In this document: positions 17,178 to 26,284 of the stretch, piece after piece
How the letters are laid out: the number at the start of each line of letters is the position of its first letter
Position numbering within the stretch: position 1 is the first letter of the stretch
Origin: Actinomycetes bacterium
GTDB lineage: Bacteria; Actinomycetota; Thermoleophilia; Solirubrobacterales; Solirubrobacteraceae
Assembly: GCA_021851525.1 (NCBI GenBank)
Contig: JAJZDA010000011.1
Coordinates: 1-35,803, forward strand
Reading direction: 5' to 3'
Length of the DNA stretch: 35,803 bases
Notes under the pieces: generated by a model
The model's database searches: none
Told to the model about the DNA's origin: nothing
Seen by the model: the letters and a program-made list of their open reading frames with translations, nothing else
Position numbers and translations under genes: made by a program

Positions 17178-18460
17178 CGGTCGCGCAGCGGCTCGACCCG
17201 CGCCTTCAGCTCCTCACTGGAGACGCCCGGGATCTCAAAGGTCGCGTCGCCGTGCTTGGTGCGCACCACGATCCGCGACTGCGGCTTGGCCTGGCGGCGC
17301 AGGCGGCTGCGCACGCTCACCACCTCCAGTGAGTCGATCTCCTCCCAATGCAGGCGGCCGATGATCTCGCCCTCCGGCTTGAGGATGTCCAGACCCTGAT
17401 CGGAGAGGCGCATGTCGAGGCCGTTGCGCCCGGTCGGCAGGTTCGCGACGCCGCCCAGGTGATGGGCGGTGATGCGCAGCTCCCCGTCGGTCGCGGGCGG
17501 GTAGTCAAAGTGCTCGCCGCCGTACTGCGCGCCGTAGGAGTCGACCTCGACGGGCGCCAGAACCGCGTCCGCGTCGTGCGCAGGCGGATCGACGTGCTCG
17601 AGCATGTGCGGCTGCGTGGGCTGCCCCAGGTGCTGCCCGTTCGGCTCGTCTGCAACCGCCAGCGGCTCCGGCTCGGCGTAGGGCGGCTGCTCGGGCTCGG
17701 GCACGAACGGAACCTGCTCCAGCAGGGGCGGTTGCGCCTGCGCCGGCTGGAGGGCGGGCTCCTCGTAGAGCTCGGTCTCATACTCGATCGGCTCCGGTTC
17801 GGGCAGCAGTTCGAGCACCGTGTCGTCGGCCTCGACCATGTCGAGCTCGCCGGTGGCGCCGTGCGGCTCGGGCTCCTCGATCACCGCCTCCGGCTGTGAG
17901 CGCTCCGGCTCGGGCTCCTCGATCGGGGCCAGCTCAGCCTCGGGCTCGGGCTGCTCCGCCACCGGCAGCTCCTCCGCGCGCATCTGCACGGTCGGCATCG
18001 CGGTGACCGGATCGGGCCTGGCAGCCGGGGTGACCACGGCAGCCGTGATCTCCTCGATCCGCGCCGAGAAGCGCGGTCGTGACTCACCGCCGTTCTCGCC
18101 GGAGGCGCGCGCCGGGGGGACCGGCCGCGCTACCAGCTCCGCCAGGCTGGCCTCATAGGAGGGCGCACCGACCAGCTCCTGCGCGCGGGCCACGGAGGGG
18201 TGGTTGAGCGCGTCCGCGAGGCTCACGCCCAGCTCCTTCATGGCGACGTTCGCCAGCGCCCGGCGCCACTGCAGGCCATCCGCGCGGTCCGCTGCCGACT
18301 GCACCATCGCCTCGATCCGCGAGCTGTCGAGCGTGACGATGTCCGAGTGGGCAGCGGCAGCGTCGGCATAGGCTCTGCGCAGACGTGAAAGCAGCTCCTC
18401 GCGTCCACCCGCGGCGACGCGCTCGGCGAGCTCTTCAACTGTTGATCGGGTGTCGGTCAC
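17159..18460 (-). CDS. Uncharacterised protein with a long Glu/Pro-rich linker and a C-terminal PH-like domain
   Basis: EPEPE-rich central region; C-terminus RLSDQGLDILKPEGEIIGRLHWEEIDSLEVVSVRSRLRRQ; GTGA overlap with the upstream E2-like gene. Confidence 0.65.
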   Translation of the reverse strand: MTDTRSTVEELAERVAAGGREELLSRLRRAYADAAAAHSDIVTLDSSRIEAMVQSAADRADGLQWRRALANVAMKELGVSLADALNHPSVARAQELVGAPSYEASLAELVARPVPPARASGENGGESRPRFSARIEEITAAVVTPAARPDPVTAMPTVQMRAEELPVAEQPEPEAELAPIEEPEPERSQPEAVIEEPEPHGATGELDMVEADDTVLELLPEPEPIEYETELYEEPALQPAQAQPPLLEQVPFVPEPEQPPYAEPEPLAVADEPNGQHLGQPTQPHMLEHVDPPAHDADAVLAPVEVDSYGAQYGGEHFDYPPATDGELRITAHHLGGVANLPTGRNGLDMRLSDQGLDILKPEGEIIGRLHWEEIDSLEVVSVRSRLRRQAKPQSRIVVRTKHGDATFEIPGVSSEELKARVEPLRDRYALGA

Positions 18461-19155
18461 GCCCTTGCCTCCTCGAGGTTTGCCTTTACTTCCTCCAGGA
18501 ACGAGGCGGCGTGATGCCCGTAGACGATCCGCAGATCGACCGACAGCGCCAGCTGCATGGTGCGTCCCGGTACAACCTCGCCGTGGCGCAGCACCGGCAC
18601 GTCACGGATCGGTCCGGCCGCCAGGGCCCCAGCCTGCGGGGTGATGATCAGCGGCGAGAGCGCGACGATGTCGTAGGCCGAGGAGTCGACGACCGTGAAC
18701 GTCGCGCCGGCCAGCTCCGCCGGGCGCAGCTCATCCTCGCGCGCACGGATGTAGTAGTCGGCCAGCTCCGCGGCGATCTCCAGGGCCGACTTCTCGTTGG
18801 CGTCGAAGATCGTCGGGGTGACGTAGATGTCCTGCTCGACGATCGTCACGCCGACGTTGATCCGCGAGTAGAACTCGTAGTGCCCGTCACGGTAGGCGCC
18901 GTTCATCCGCGGGACGGTGGCGAGTGCCTGCGCCGCCGCGTTGATCAGCAGTGCCGCGGTGCCGCAGCCGAGCTGCGCCTCGCGCTCGAGGCTCGCGTCC
19001 ATGTTGACGATGTTGGTGAACTCCATCGTCGGCACGGTCGCGCGCGTCTCCGCGCTGCGCCTGGCGATCGAGCGCTCGAAGCGGTCCGGCTCCAGCACCG
19101 TGACGTTGCCCTTGAGACCCTGCTCGGTCGGTTGCGCTGGTGCGGCGTCGCTCAT
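18457..19155 (-). CDS. 2-oxoacid dehydrogenase E2-like catalytic-domain protein lacking lipoyl and PSBD domains, with altered active site
   Basis: VPTMEFTNIVNMDA, AALLINAAAQAL, NVGVTIV, TFTVVDSSAYDIVALSPLIITPQAGALAAG, LSVDLRIVYGHHAASFLEEV (canonical DHRVVDG reads DLRIVYG). Confidence 0.8.
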   Translation of the reverse strand: MSDAAPAQPTEQGLKGNVTVLEPDRFERSIARRSAETRATVPTMEFTNIVNMDASLEREAQLGCGTAALLINAAAQALATVPRMNGAYRDGHYEFYSRINVGVTIVEQDIYVTPTIFDANEKSALEIAAELADYYIRAREDELRPAELAGATFTVVDSSAYDIVALSPLIITPQAGALAAGPIRDVPVLRHGEVVPGRTMQLALSVDLRIVYGHHAASFLEEVKANLEEARA

Positions 19156-19196
19156 CTGCTCAAGATACCCGTAAGTGGAGAGGCTGCCGGTAGTTT

Positions 19197-19260
19197 CCCA
19201 CCGGCTGCGGGCGGATCGCCGCCCGGCCCGGTGGGCGGCCGGTCAGCGGACCGGCCGCCC
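19197..19260 (-). other. Structured intergenic element between lpdA and the E2-like gene
   Basis: Nested CCCACCGG-ctg-CGGGCGG-atcg-CCGCCCG-gc-CCGGTGGG (19197-19235) and GGGCGGCCGGTC-agcg-GACCGGCCGCCC (19233-19260). Confidence 0.6.
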
Positions 19261-19269
19261 CGCAGCCAA

Positions 19270-20649
19270 CTATCCGTGGATCAACCAGCCGTCCGCGGCG
19301 CGGGCGGCTTCCATCAGCGCCTCGGAGAGCGTCGGGTGGCCGTGGATGATGCGGGCCACCTCCGGATATCCGCCCTCCAGCAGCTTGGCGTTGACCAGTT
19401 CCTGGATCAGCTCGGTCGCCTTGGCGCCGACGATGTGGCCGCCCAAAAGCTCCCCGAACTGCCTGTCACCGACGATCTTCACCAGGCCGGTGCGGTCGCC
19501 GTAGACGGTGCCTGCGCCGACCGCGCCGTACTGGACCTTGCCTACCACCACGTCGTAGCCCTGCTCGCGTGCCTGCGCCTCGGTCAATCCGAAGCTTGCG
19601 ACGTTCGGGGTGCAGAAGGTCGCGCGCGGGATGTCCACGTGGCTGATCGGATGGGTGTGCAGTCCGGCCGCGTCCTCGACAGCGATGATCCCCTCGTCGG
19701 AGGCCTTGTGGGCCAGCGCCGGGCCGGGCACCAGGTCGCCGATCGCGTAGATCCCCGGCACGCTGGTCCGCATCGCGCCGTCGACCTCGATCAGGCCGCG
19801 CTGGTCGAGCTTCACGCCCGCCACGTCCAGGCCCAGTCCCTCGATGTCAGGCCCGCGGCCGGCGGCGATCACGACCCATTCGGCCTCGCCCTGCTGCTCG
19901 CCGTACTTGAAGGTGACCGACTTCTCGCCGCTCTGCACGTCCGTCACCAGCGTCCCGGTGTGGACGTCGATCCCCTGCTTCTTGAAGCCGCGCTCGGCGA
20001 GCTTGGAGATGTCCGCGTCCTCGCTGGGCAGCACCCGCTCGAGCGCCTCGAAGAGCTGCACCTGCACGCCCAGGCGGGCGTACGCGGAGGCGATCTCCGA
20101 GCCTGAGGCGCCAGAGCCGATCACCGCCATCGAGGACGGCAGCTGCTCGAGCGCCCACGCCTCCTCGGTGCCGATCACGCGCCCGCCGAACTGGGTGCCC
20201 GGGATCGGCCGCTTGACCGAGCCGGTGGCCAGCACGATGAACTTCGCCGAGTGGGTCCCCGGCTGCTCGCCGCTGACCGCCACGCCGCCGTTGCCGGTCA
20301 GCGCGCCGCTGCCGCTGATCACGTCCACAGAGTTCTTCTTCAGCAGCCCCGAGACGCCGCCGGTGAGCGTCGAGACGACCTTCTCCCGGCGCGCCATCAC
20401 CGCCGTGAAGTCGACGCTCGGCTCACCGACGGTGATGCCGAACTCATCGGCCTCGCGGATCTCGGCCACCACGTCGGCCACGCGCAGCACCGCCTTGGCA
20501 GGGATGCATGCGTAGTTCAGGCAGCGGCCGCCGATCCTGTCCTTCTCGATGACCGCTGTTTTCAATCCAAGCTGGGCGGCCCTGATGGCGGTGACGTAGC
20601 CGCCTGGGCCGGAGCCGATCACAATGACGTCATAAGCAGATTCAGACAC
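19270..20649 (-). CDS. lpdA: Dihydrolipoyl dehydrogenase (E3)
   Basis: YDVIVIGSGPGGYVTAIRAAQLGLKTAVIEKDRIGGRCLNYACIPAKAVLR, GIYAIGDLVPGPALAHKASDEG, C-terminal HGHPTLSEALMEAA. Confidence 0.95.
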   Translation of the reverse strand: MSESAYDVIVIGSGPGGYVTAIRAAQLGLKTAVIEKDRIGGRCLNYACIPAKAVLRVADVVAEIREADEFGITVGEPSVDFTAVMARREKVVSTLTGGVSGLLKKNSVDVISGSGALTGNGGVAVSGEQPGTHSAKFIVLATGSVKRPIPGTQFGGRVIGTEEAWALEQLPSSMAVIGSGASGSEIASAYARLGVQVQLFEALERVLPSEDADISKLAERGFKKQGIDVHTGTLVTDVQSGEKSVTFKYGEQQGEAEWVVIAAGRGPDIEGLGLDVAGVKLDQRGLIEVDGAMRTSVPGIYAIGDLVPGPALAHKASDEGIIAVEDAAGLHTHPISHVDIPRATFCTPNVASFGLTEAQAREQGYDVVVGKVQYGAVGAGTVYGDRTGLVKIVGDRQFGELLGGHIVGAKATELIQELVNAKLLEGGYPEVARIIHGHPTLSEALMEAARAADGWLIHG

Positions 20650-20658
20650 GCTCAGAGC

Positions 20659-21738
20659 CTATCGTGAAGTGCCCGATTGGCGCGGGGCCTGGATCCTCCC
20701 GAGGATCCTGATCAGCTTCCAGAAGACGTACCCGCCGCAGCCGATGAACAGCAGCGGCACGAGCACGCCGAGCAGGTTGCTGGCCTCGATCAGAAACAGC
20801 GAGAACAGAACGACGATCACGGCCAGCACGGCCATGAAGGTCAGCACCGCGGCGGCGCTGCGCTGCCACATGCCGACCGCCAGCACCAGCGCGATCAGTG
20901 TGAAGGCGGCGATCTCACCGCCGGACAGCCGGCTGCCGTTGACGGTCGCGCCGGCCATGAAGGCCACGAGGTTGGCGATCCCGGCCGTGGCCGCCAGCCC
21001 GGCCGCCAGCTTCAGCGGCCAGGGTCGCTCGCCGGGCGCCAGCGGCAGCAGCCGCGCGCGCGCGGCTGCGTTCTGCGCCTCGGTGCGCGCGCGGTAACGC
21101 TCCAGGAAATCCGCCGGCGCCTCGATCTCGGCGCGCAGCACCTGGGCTGAGCGCTCCGGGTCGCTGGCCTGCGTGATCGCCCGCACGACGCCGATCCGCT
21201 GCGCGCCGGCGGCCGCCACCGCGCCGGCGTTGTGGGGCTCGATCCCGCCGATCGCGAAGAACGGCAGGCGGCAGTGGCGCGAGGCGTAGGTGACCAGGCC
21301 GTGACCGGCCGCGGGGCGGTCCGGGCGCGTCGGTGTGGCGTGCACCGGTCCGACGCTGATGTAGTCGACCCCGAGCGTCTGTGCCGCGTCGACCTCGGCG
21401 GGGTCGTGGGCGGAGGTGCCGAGGATCCGGTCCGGGCCGATCAGCGCGCGCGCCTGCGCCAGCGCCTCGCCCTGCAGGTCGATGTGCACGCCGTCAGCGC
21501 CGGCCTGCTCGACCAGGTGCGGTCGGTTGTTCAGCAACAGCGGCACACCGTGGCGCTCACAGACCGGGCGCAGGCTCGCGGCGGTGGCGAGCACCTGCTG
21601 GTCGCCGGCGCCGTTGTCGAGGATCTCGACCATCTGCACGCCGCCCCGCAGCGCCTCCTCCAGGCGCTCCGGGTCGATCGTCTCGCAGATCAGGATCAGG
21701 CGCGTCTCGGCCAGCCGCTCGCGTGGGTTATCGATCAC
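20659..21738 (-). CDS. ThiE-like (thiamine phosphate synthase/TenI fold) domain fused to a C-terminal multi-TM region
   Basis: GADGVHIDLQGE, ILGTSAHDPAEV, DYISVGPVHATPTRPDRPAAGHG, FFAIGGIEPHNAGAVAAAGA; then several hydrophobic helices. Confidence 0.8.
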   Translation of the reverse strand: MIDNPRERLAETRLILICETIDPERLEEALRGGVQMVEILDNGAGDQQVLATAASLRPVCERHGVPLLLNNRPHLVEQAGADGVHIDLQGEALAQARALIGPDRILGTSAHDPAEVDAAQTLGVDYISVGPVHATPTRPDRPAAGHGLVTYASRHCRLPFFAIGGIEPHNAGAVAAAGAQRIGVVRAITQASDPERSAQVLRAEIEAPADFLERYRARTEAQNAAARARLLPLAPGERPWPLKLAAGLAATAGIANLVAFMAGATVNGSRLSGGEIAAFTLIALVLAVGMWQRSAAAVLTFMAVLAVIVVLFSLFLIEASNLLGVLVPLLFIGCGGYVFWKLIRILGRIQAPRQSGTSR

Positions 21739-21793
21739 CCCGCCGAGTCTGCCAGGAGCGCGCGCGGGGGCGGGCGGCCACTACGATCGCGGT

Positions 21794-22297
21794 GTGAGCC
21801 CGCGTGAGCTGGATCTGCGTCAGCGCACCGCCCAGGAGTTGATGGATGCCTGGGATGCTGCCTGGTCGGGCCGCGACAGCGCCGCGTTCCTGCGGATCTG
21901 CACCCCGGAGATCCACTACGAGGATCCGCTGACGCTCACGCCGCTGGAGGGCCTGGAGGCGCTCGGTGCCCACGCGGCGCAGATCTGGGAGAGCTTCCCC
22001 GACGCGCGGCTCGAGCCGCTCGGGCCACGGATCGTCGACGGCGATCTGATCTCGGCGCCGGCCAAGCTGCTGGCCACCAACCGCGCGCCGCTCGGCGGGC
22101 TGCCGGCGACCAACCGTTTCGTGGTCGTGCCGATGATCTTCTACTGCGAGCTGCGGGAGCGGCGGCTGGCGCGCGTGCGCGCCTTCTTCGACCTCTACGA
22201 CGCCGGGGTGCAGCTCGGTCTGCTGCCCGCACGCGGCACGTTCGGGGGCAGGGCGCTGATGATGCTGCGGGGCTTCGGCCTGCGCCCCGGGCGCTGA
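21794..22297 (+). CDS. NTF2/SnoaL-like fold protein (putative polyketide-cyclase-like)
   Basis: ELMDAWDAAWSGRDSAAFLRICTPEIHYEDPLTLTPLEGLEALGAHAAQIWESFPDARLE. Confidence 0.75.
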   Translation: MSPRELDLRQRTAQELMDAWDAAWSGRDSAAFLRICTPEIHYEDPLTLTPLEGLEALGAHAAQIWESFPDARLEPLGPRIVDGDLISAPAKLLATNRAPLGGLPATNRFVVVPMIFYCELRERRLARVRAFFDLYDAGVQLGLLPARGTFGGRALMMLRGFGLRPGR

Positions 22298-22347
22298 GCC
22301 GCTCGGCGCTCCCGGCCGCGCTGAATCAGCGAGACTGTGCGCAGCTG

Positions 22348-22980
22348 ATGGAGATCGCGATCCTGCTCTTCGACGAGCTCACGGCGCTCGATGCGGTCGG
22401 GCCCTATGAGGTGCTCTCGCGCCTGCCGGGGGCTAGCGTCAGCTTCGTCGCCGCGCAGCCCGGGCCGCAGCGCACCGAGAACCGCATGCTCGCGCTGCAC
22501 GCGGACCTCGCGCTCGAGCAGGTCGTGAGCCCGGAGATTGTCGTGATCCCGGGTGGCATCGGCACCCGCTCGCTGCTGGCGGACCGCCAGATCCTCGATT
22601 GGATCAGGCGCGTGCACAGCACCTCACTGTGGACCACCTCGGTGTGCACGGGATCGCTGCTGCTGGCCGCCGCAGGGCTGCTCGACGGCCTCGAGGCGAC
22701 CGGCCACTGGCTGGCCATGGACACGCTCGCGGCGCTCGGCGCAGAGCCGGTGTCGCGGCGCATCGTGCAGCAGGGCAAGATCATCACCGGCGCCGGCGTG
22801 TCGGCGGGGATCGACATGGCACTGCGGCTGGCGGCGAAGGTCGCCGGTCCCGAATGGGCACAGGCGATCCAGCTGGGGATCGAGTACGACCCGCAGCCGC
22901 CGTTCGTCGGCGGCTCGGTCGGCACGGCGCCGCCGGAGATCGTCGAGCTCGTCAGGGCCCGCGCCAACGGGCTGATCTGA
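22348..22980 (+). CDS. DJ-1/PfpI family protein (isonitrile hydratase-like)
   Basis: EIAILLFDELTALDAVGPYEVL, SVCTGSLLLAAAGLLDGLEATGHW. Confidence 0.88.
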   Translation: MEIAILLFDELTALDAVGPYEVLSRLPGASVSFVAAQPGPQRTENRMLALHADLALEQVVSPEIVVIPGGIGTRSLLADRQILDWIRRVHSTSLWTTSVCTGSLLLAAAGLLDGLEATGHWLAMDTLAALGAEPVSRRIVQQGKIITGAGVSAGIDMALRLAAKVAGPEWAQAIQLGIEYDPQPPFVGGSVGTAPPEIVELVRARANGLI

Positions 22981-22984
22981 GCGC

Positions 22985-23896
22985 ATGGCACTGGTCGCGT
23001 TCTGGGTGGCGCTCGCCACCACGGTCGGGGTCGTCTGCGAGCTGCGCACGGCGTGGGCCGGCCGCGCCGCCAACCGCGCGCTCGGGGTGATGCTCTACGT
23101 GCTCTCGCCGTTCGTCTCATACGTCGGCTTTGCGCACCTGCGGCTCTCGATCGACGCCGCCGCGGGCTTGGGCGTGGCCTATGTCGGGCTCGGTCTGGCG
23201 GGAACCTTCACCTGGCTGGTGGGGCGCCGCATGCGGCTCACCCGCGCCGCGCTGGGCGGGTTGATCGTCCCGGTGATCATCGTCAACACCGGCTACCTGG
23301 GCTTTCCGATGGTGGTGGCGCTGCTGGGCCAGTCGGCGCTGATCCACGCGATCGCCTATGACCAGGTGGTCAGCGGGCCGATGGTCTTCACCGTCGGGTT
23401 TGGGGTCGGCGCCGCGTTCGGCAGCGGCGAGGCCTTTGACCTGCGTGAGCGCCTGCGCCGCTTCCTGACCCGCAATCCGCCGCTGGTTGGGGCGCTCGCC
23501 GGGCTGCTGGCACCGGCCGGCTGGGCCCCGCACGTGCTGGTCGGCGTCTCGCATGCGGTCGTCGAGCTGATGCTGGTGAGCGGCTTTTTCGCGGTCGGCG
23601 TGCGCCTCTCCTCGGAGCGGCGTGAGGACGGCGCGCGCCTGCTGGAGCTGCCCGACAGGCGCGTCCTGCTGGCGCTGCTGGCGCGCTTCACGATCAACCC
23701 GACGCTGCTGATCCTGGTCTCGCTGGCGGGTGTCGCGGTGCCCGCTCCCTACCTGCTGCAGGCGGTCATGCCGTCGGGGATCATGAGCCTCGTGATCGGT
23801 CACGCCTACGGCCTTGACCAGCGGCTGATCGCGACCGTGATCGTCTGGGGGACGCTGCTCGCGATCACCGTCGGGACGATCGTTTCGCTCGCGTAG
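22985..23896 (+). CDS. AEC (auxin efflux carrier) family permease
   Basis: About ten TM helices; NTGYLGFPMVVALLG; LLQAVMPSGIMSLVIGHAYGLD. Confidence 0.8.
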   Translation: MALVAFWVALATTVGVVCELRTAWAGRAANRALGVMLYVLSPFVSYVGFAHLRLSIDAAAGLGVAYVGLGLAGTFTWLVGRRMRLTRAALGGLIVPVIIVNTGYLGFPMVVALLGQSALIHAIAYDQVVSGPMVFTVGFGVGAAFGSGEAFDLRERLRRFLTRNPPLVGALAGLLAPAGWAPHVLVGVSHAVVELMLVSGFFAVGVRLSSERREDGARLLELPDRRVLLALLARFTINPTLLILVSLAGVAVPAPYLLQAVMPSGIMSLVIGHAYGLDQRLIATVIVWGTLLAITVGTIVSLA

Positions 23897-23906
23897 ACTG
23901 TGCTCC

Positions 23907-24797
23907 TTGAGCGCGCAACCGACAGACTTCCTGACCGGCGAGGAGCTCTCCGGCGGGCAGCTGCTGGAGCTGCTGGAGCGGGCCGTGTGGATGAAGGCCA
24001 ACCCGCTGGGCAGCGACGTGCTCGCGCGCCGCAGCGTCGCGCTGATCTTCCAGCGCCACTCGACCCGCACGCGCGTCTCCTTTGAGGCGGGGATCACGGA
24101 GCTCGGGGGTCACCCGCTGCTGCTGCGCACCGAGGACACGCAGCTGGCACGCGGTGAGTCGATCCGCGACACCGCCTACGTGCTCTCGCGCAACGTCGCC
24201 GCGATCGGGATCCGCACGGGACCCGACGCGCTGGTGCGGGAGCTGGCGCAGCACGCCAGCGTGCCGGTCATCAACATGCTCACCGCCGAGCACCACCCCT
24301 GCCAGGCGCTCGCCGACCTGCTGACGCTCAGGCAGGAGTTCGGCCACCTGCAGGGGCTCAAGCTCGCCTACGTCGGCGACGGCAACAACGTCGCCCGCTC
24401 GCTGGCGATCGTCGGGGCGCTGGCCGGCGTCGAGGTGGCGGTCGCGGCGCCCTCGGGATACCAGCTCGACCCGGTGGCCGGGGCGCAGCTGACCGACGAT
24501 CCGATGGTCGCGGTGCAGGGCGCAAATGCCGTCTACACCGACGTCTGGGTCTCGATGAACGACTCACCGGAGAGCGCTGCGGCCCGCGTCGAGGCGCTGC
24601 GTCCCTACCAGCTCAGCGACCAGCTGCTGGCCGCGGCCGCCCCCGGCGCGATCGCGCTGCACTGCCTGCCCGCCCATCCGGGTGAGGAGGTCACGGAGTC
24701 CGTGCTCTACGGCGAGCGCCAGCGGATCTGGGATCAGGCGGAGAACCGCCGCCACGCGCAGAAGGCGCTGCTCGAGCTGCTCTGCGGCCCGCGGTGA
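23907..24797 (+). CDS. argF: Ornithine carbamoyltransferase
   Basis: STRTRVSFEAG, HHPCQALADLLTL, HCLPAHPGEEVT, DQAENRRHAQKALL. Confidence 0.93.
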   Translation: MSAQPTDFLTGEELSGGQLLELLERAVWMKANPLGSDVLARRSVALIFQRHSTRTRVSFEAGITELGGHPLLLRTEDTQLARGESIRDTAYVLSRNVAAIGIRTGPDALVRELAQHASVPVINMLTAEHHPCQALADLLTLRQEFGHLQGLKLAYVGDGNNVARSLAIVGALAGVEVAVAAPSGYQLDPVAGAQLTDDPMVAVQGANAVYTDVWVSMNDSPESAAARVEALRPYQLSDQLLAAAAPGAIALHCLPAHPGEEVTESVLYGERQRIWDQAENRRHAQKALLELLCGPR

Positions 24798-24845
24798 GCC
24801 CGCCGGGCCGGCTTCTGCCCCGCGCCGACTAAGCTCATCACTCCC

Positions 24846-26210
24846 ATGGAACAGAGCACGGCCACCCGCCCGCATCGCGGCGACGAACTCACGGTCAAGA
24901 TCGACACGCTCGCCCACGGCGGCGCCGGCGTTGCCCGCCACAACGGCTACGTGCTGTTCGTGGCGGGCGGGATCCCCGGCGACACCGTGCGGGTCGCGGT
25001 GGGCAAGGCCAAGCGCGCCTACGCGGAGGCACGCACGCTGGAGGTGCTGCAGCCGAGCCCCGACCGGATCGCGCCGCTGGCCGACCATCCCGGCGCCCCC
25101 TGGCAGGTGATCCCCTACGCCAGGCAGCTGGAGATCAAGCAGCAGCAGGTGGACGACTCGCTGCGCCGGATCGGCAGGCTCGACGGCTTCACGCTCGAGC
25201 CGATCGTGGCGGCGGTGGAGCAGTGGCGCTACCGCAACAAGCTCGAGTACTCGTTCGGTCGCGACACGGACGGGCGCCTGATCTGCGGGTTCCACGCGCC
25301 CGGTCGCTGGGAGGAGATCGTGGAGGTGCGTGACTGCATGCTCGCCTCGGAGGCCGGCAACCGCGCCCGTGAGGAGGTCGTGGAGTGGTGCCGTGCGCAG
25401 GGTCTGGAGCCCTACGATCGCCGCAGCGGCCAGGGCTTCCTGCGCAACCTGGTGGTGCGTGAGGGACGGCGCACCGGTGAGCTTCAGGTGCGGCTCGTGA
25501 CCAGCCCCGGACGGTTGGACGGGGAATCTCTGGCGGGCGCGCTGAGCGGTGCCCCCGGCCTGCTGTGGACGCGCCTGGAGAGCCTCGGAGAGACCACGAT
25601 GGGTGGTCAGACAGAGCTGCTGGCCGGTGCCGAGCGGCTGGAGGAGGAGCTCGGCGGGCTGCGGGTGAGCATCTCCGGTGAGGCGTTCTTCCAGACCAAC
25701 ACGGAGATGGCAGAGCAGCTCTACGCGCTGGCCATCGAGTACGCGCAGCTGCGTGGCTTTGAGCGCGTCTACGACCTCTTCTGCGGGATCGGCACGATCG
25801 GGCTGCTGATGGCGCCGCGGGCGGCGGAGCTGTGGGGGCTGGAGATCGTCGAGGATGCGATCGCCGACGCGATCCGCAACGCGCGGCGCAATGAGATCGA
25901 CAATGCCCGCTTCTTCGCCGGTGACGTGCGGCTGGTGCTGCGGGAGCTGGTGGAGCGGGCCGGCCGGCCTGACGTGCTGGTCGTGGACCCGCCGCGCGCG
26001 GGGCTCTCGCAGAAGGTCGTGCGCCGCGTGATCGAGGCCGCGCCCAAGCGGATCGTCTACGTCTCCTGCAACCCCACGACGCTCGCGCCCAACGCCGCGC
26101 AGCTGGTGGAGGCGGGCTACGAGCTGACCAAGGTGCGGCCCGTCGACATGTTCCCTCAGACGCCGCACGTGGAGTGCGTTGCGCAGCTGGAGCGTCGCGC
26201 CGCGAGCTGA
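24846..26210 (+). CDS. rlmD: TRAM-domain class I SAM-dependent RNA methyltransferase (RlmD/TrmA-type)
   Basis: TRAM-like N-terminus; YDLFCGIGTIGLLMA; VDPPRAGLSQKVVRRVI; IVYVSCNPTTLAPN. Confidence 0.9.
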   Translation: MEQSTATRPHRGDELTVKIDTLAHGGAGVARHNGYVLFVAGGIPGDTVRVAVGKAKRAYAEARTLEVLQPSPDRIAPLADHPGAPWQVIPYARQLEIKQQQVDDSLRRIGRLDGFTLEPIVAAVEQWRYRNKLEYSFGRDTDGRLICGFHAPGRWEEIVEVRDCMLASEAGNRAREEVVEWCRAQGLEPYDRRSGQGFLRNLVVREGRRTGELQVRLVTSPGRLDGESLAGALSGAPGLLWTRLESLGETTMGGQTELLAGAERLEEELGGLRVSISGEAFFQTNTEMAEQLYALAIEYAQLRGFERVYDLFCGIGTIGLLMAPRAAELWGLEIVEDAIADAIRNARRNEIDNARFFAGDVRLVLRELVERAGRPDVLVVDPPRAGLSQKVVRRVIEAAPKRIVYVSCNPTTLAPNAAQLVEAGYELTKVRPVDMFPQTPHVECVAQLERRAAS

Positions 26211-26257
26211 GGTCGTGTCGGCCACCCGGGCGGGGAGCGCGGCGGTGCGGTGAGTTA

Positions 26258-26284
26258 GTTTACGAGCCGTATCGGTTCGTAACC
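26258..26284. promoter_or_regulatory. Candidate operator: imperfect inverted repeat
   Basis: GTTTACGAGCC-gtatc-GGTTCGTAACC, 9/11 matched arms, ~45 bp upstream of the oxidoreductase start. Confidence 0.5.

Noticed and set aside
18385-20106. 573-aa plus-strand ORF
   Set aside because: Antisense to three convincing minus-strand genes (acidic protein, E2-like, lpdA); composition typical of GC-driven spurious frames.
24564-26225. 553-aa minus-strand ORF
   Set aside because: Shadow frame of the argF end and the rlmD-like gene, both with strong motifs on the plus strand.
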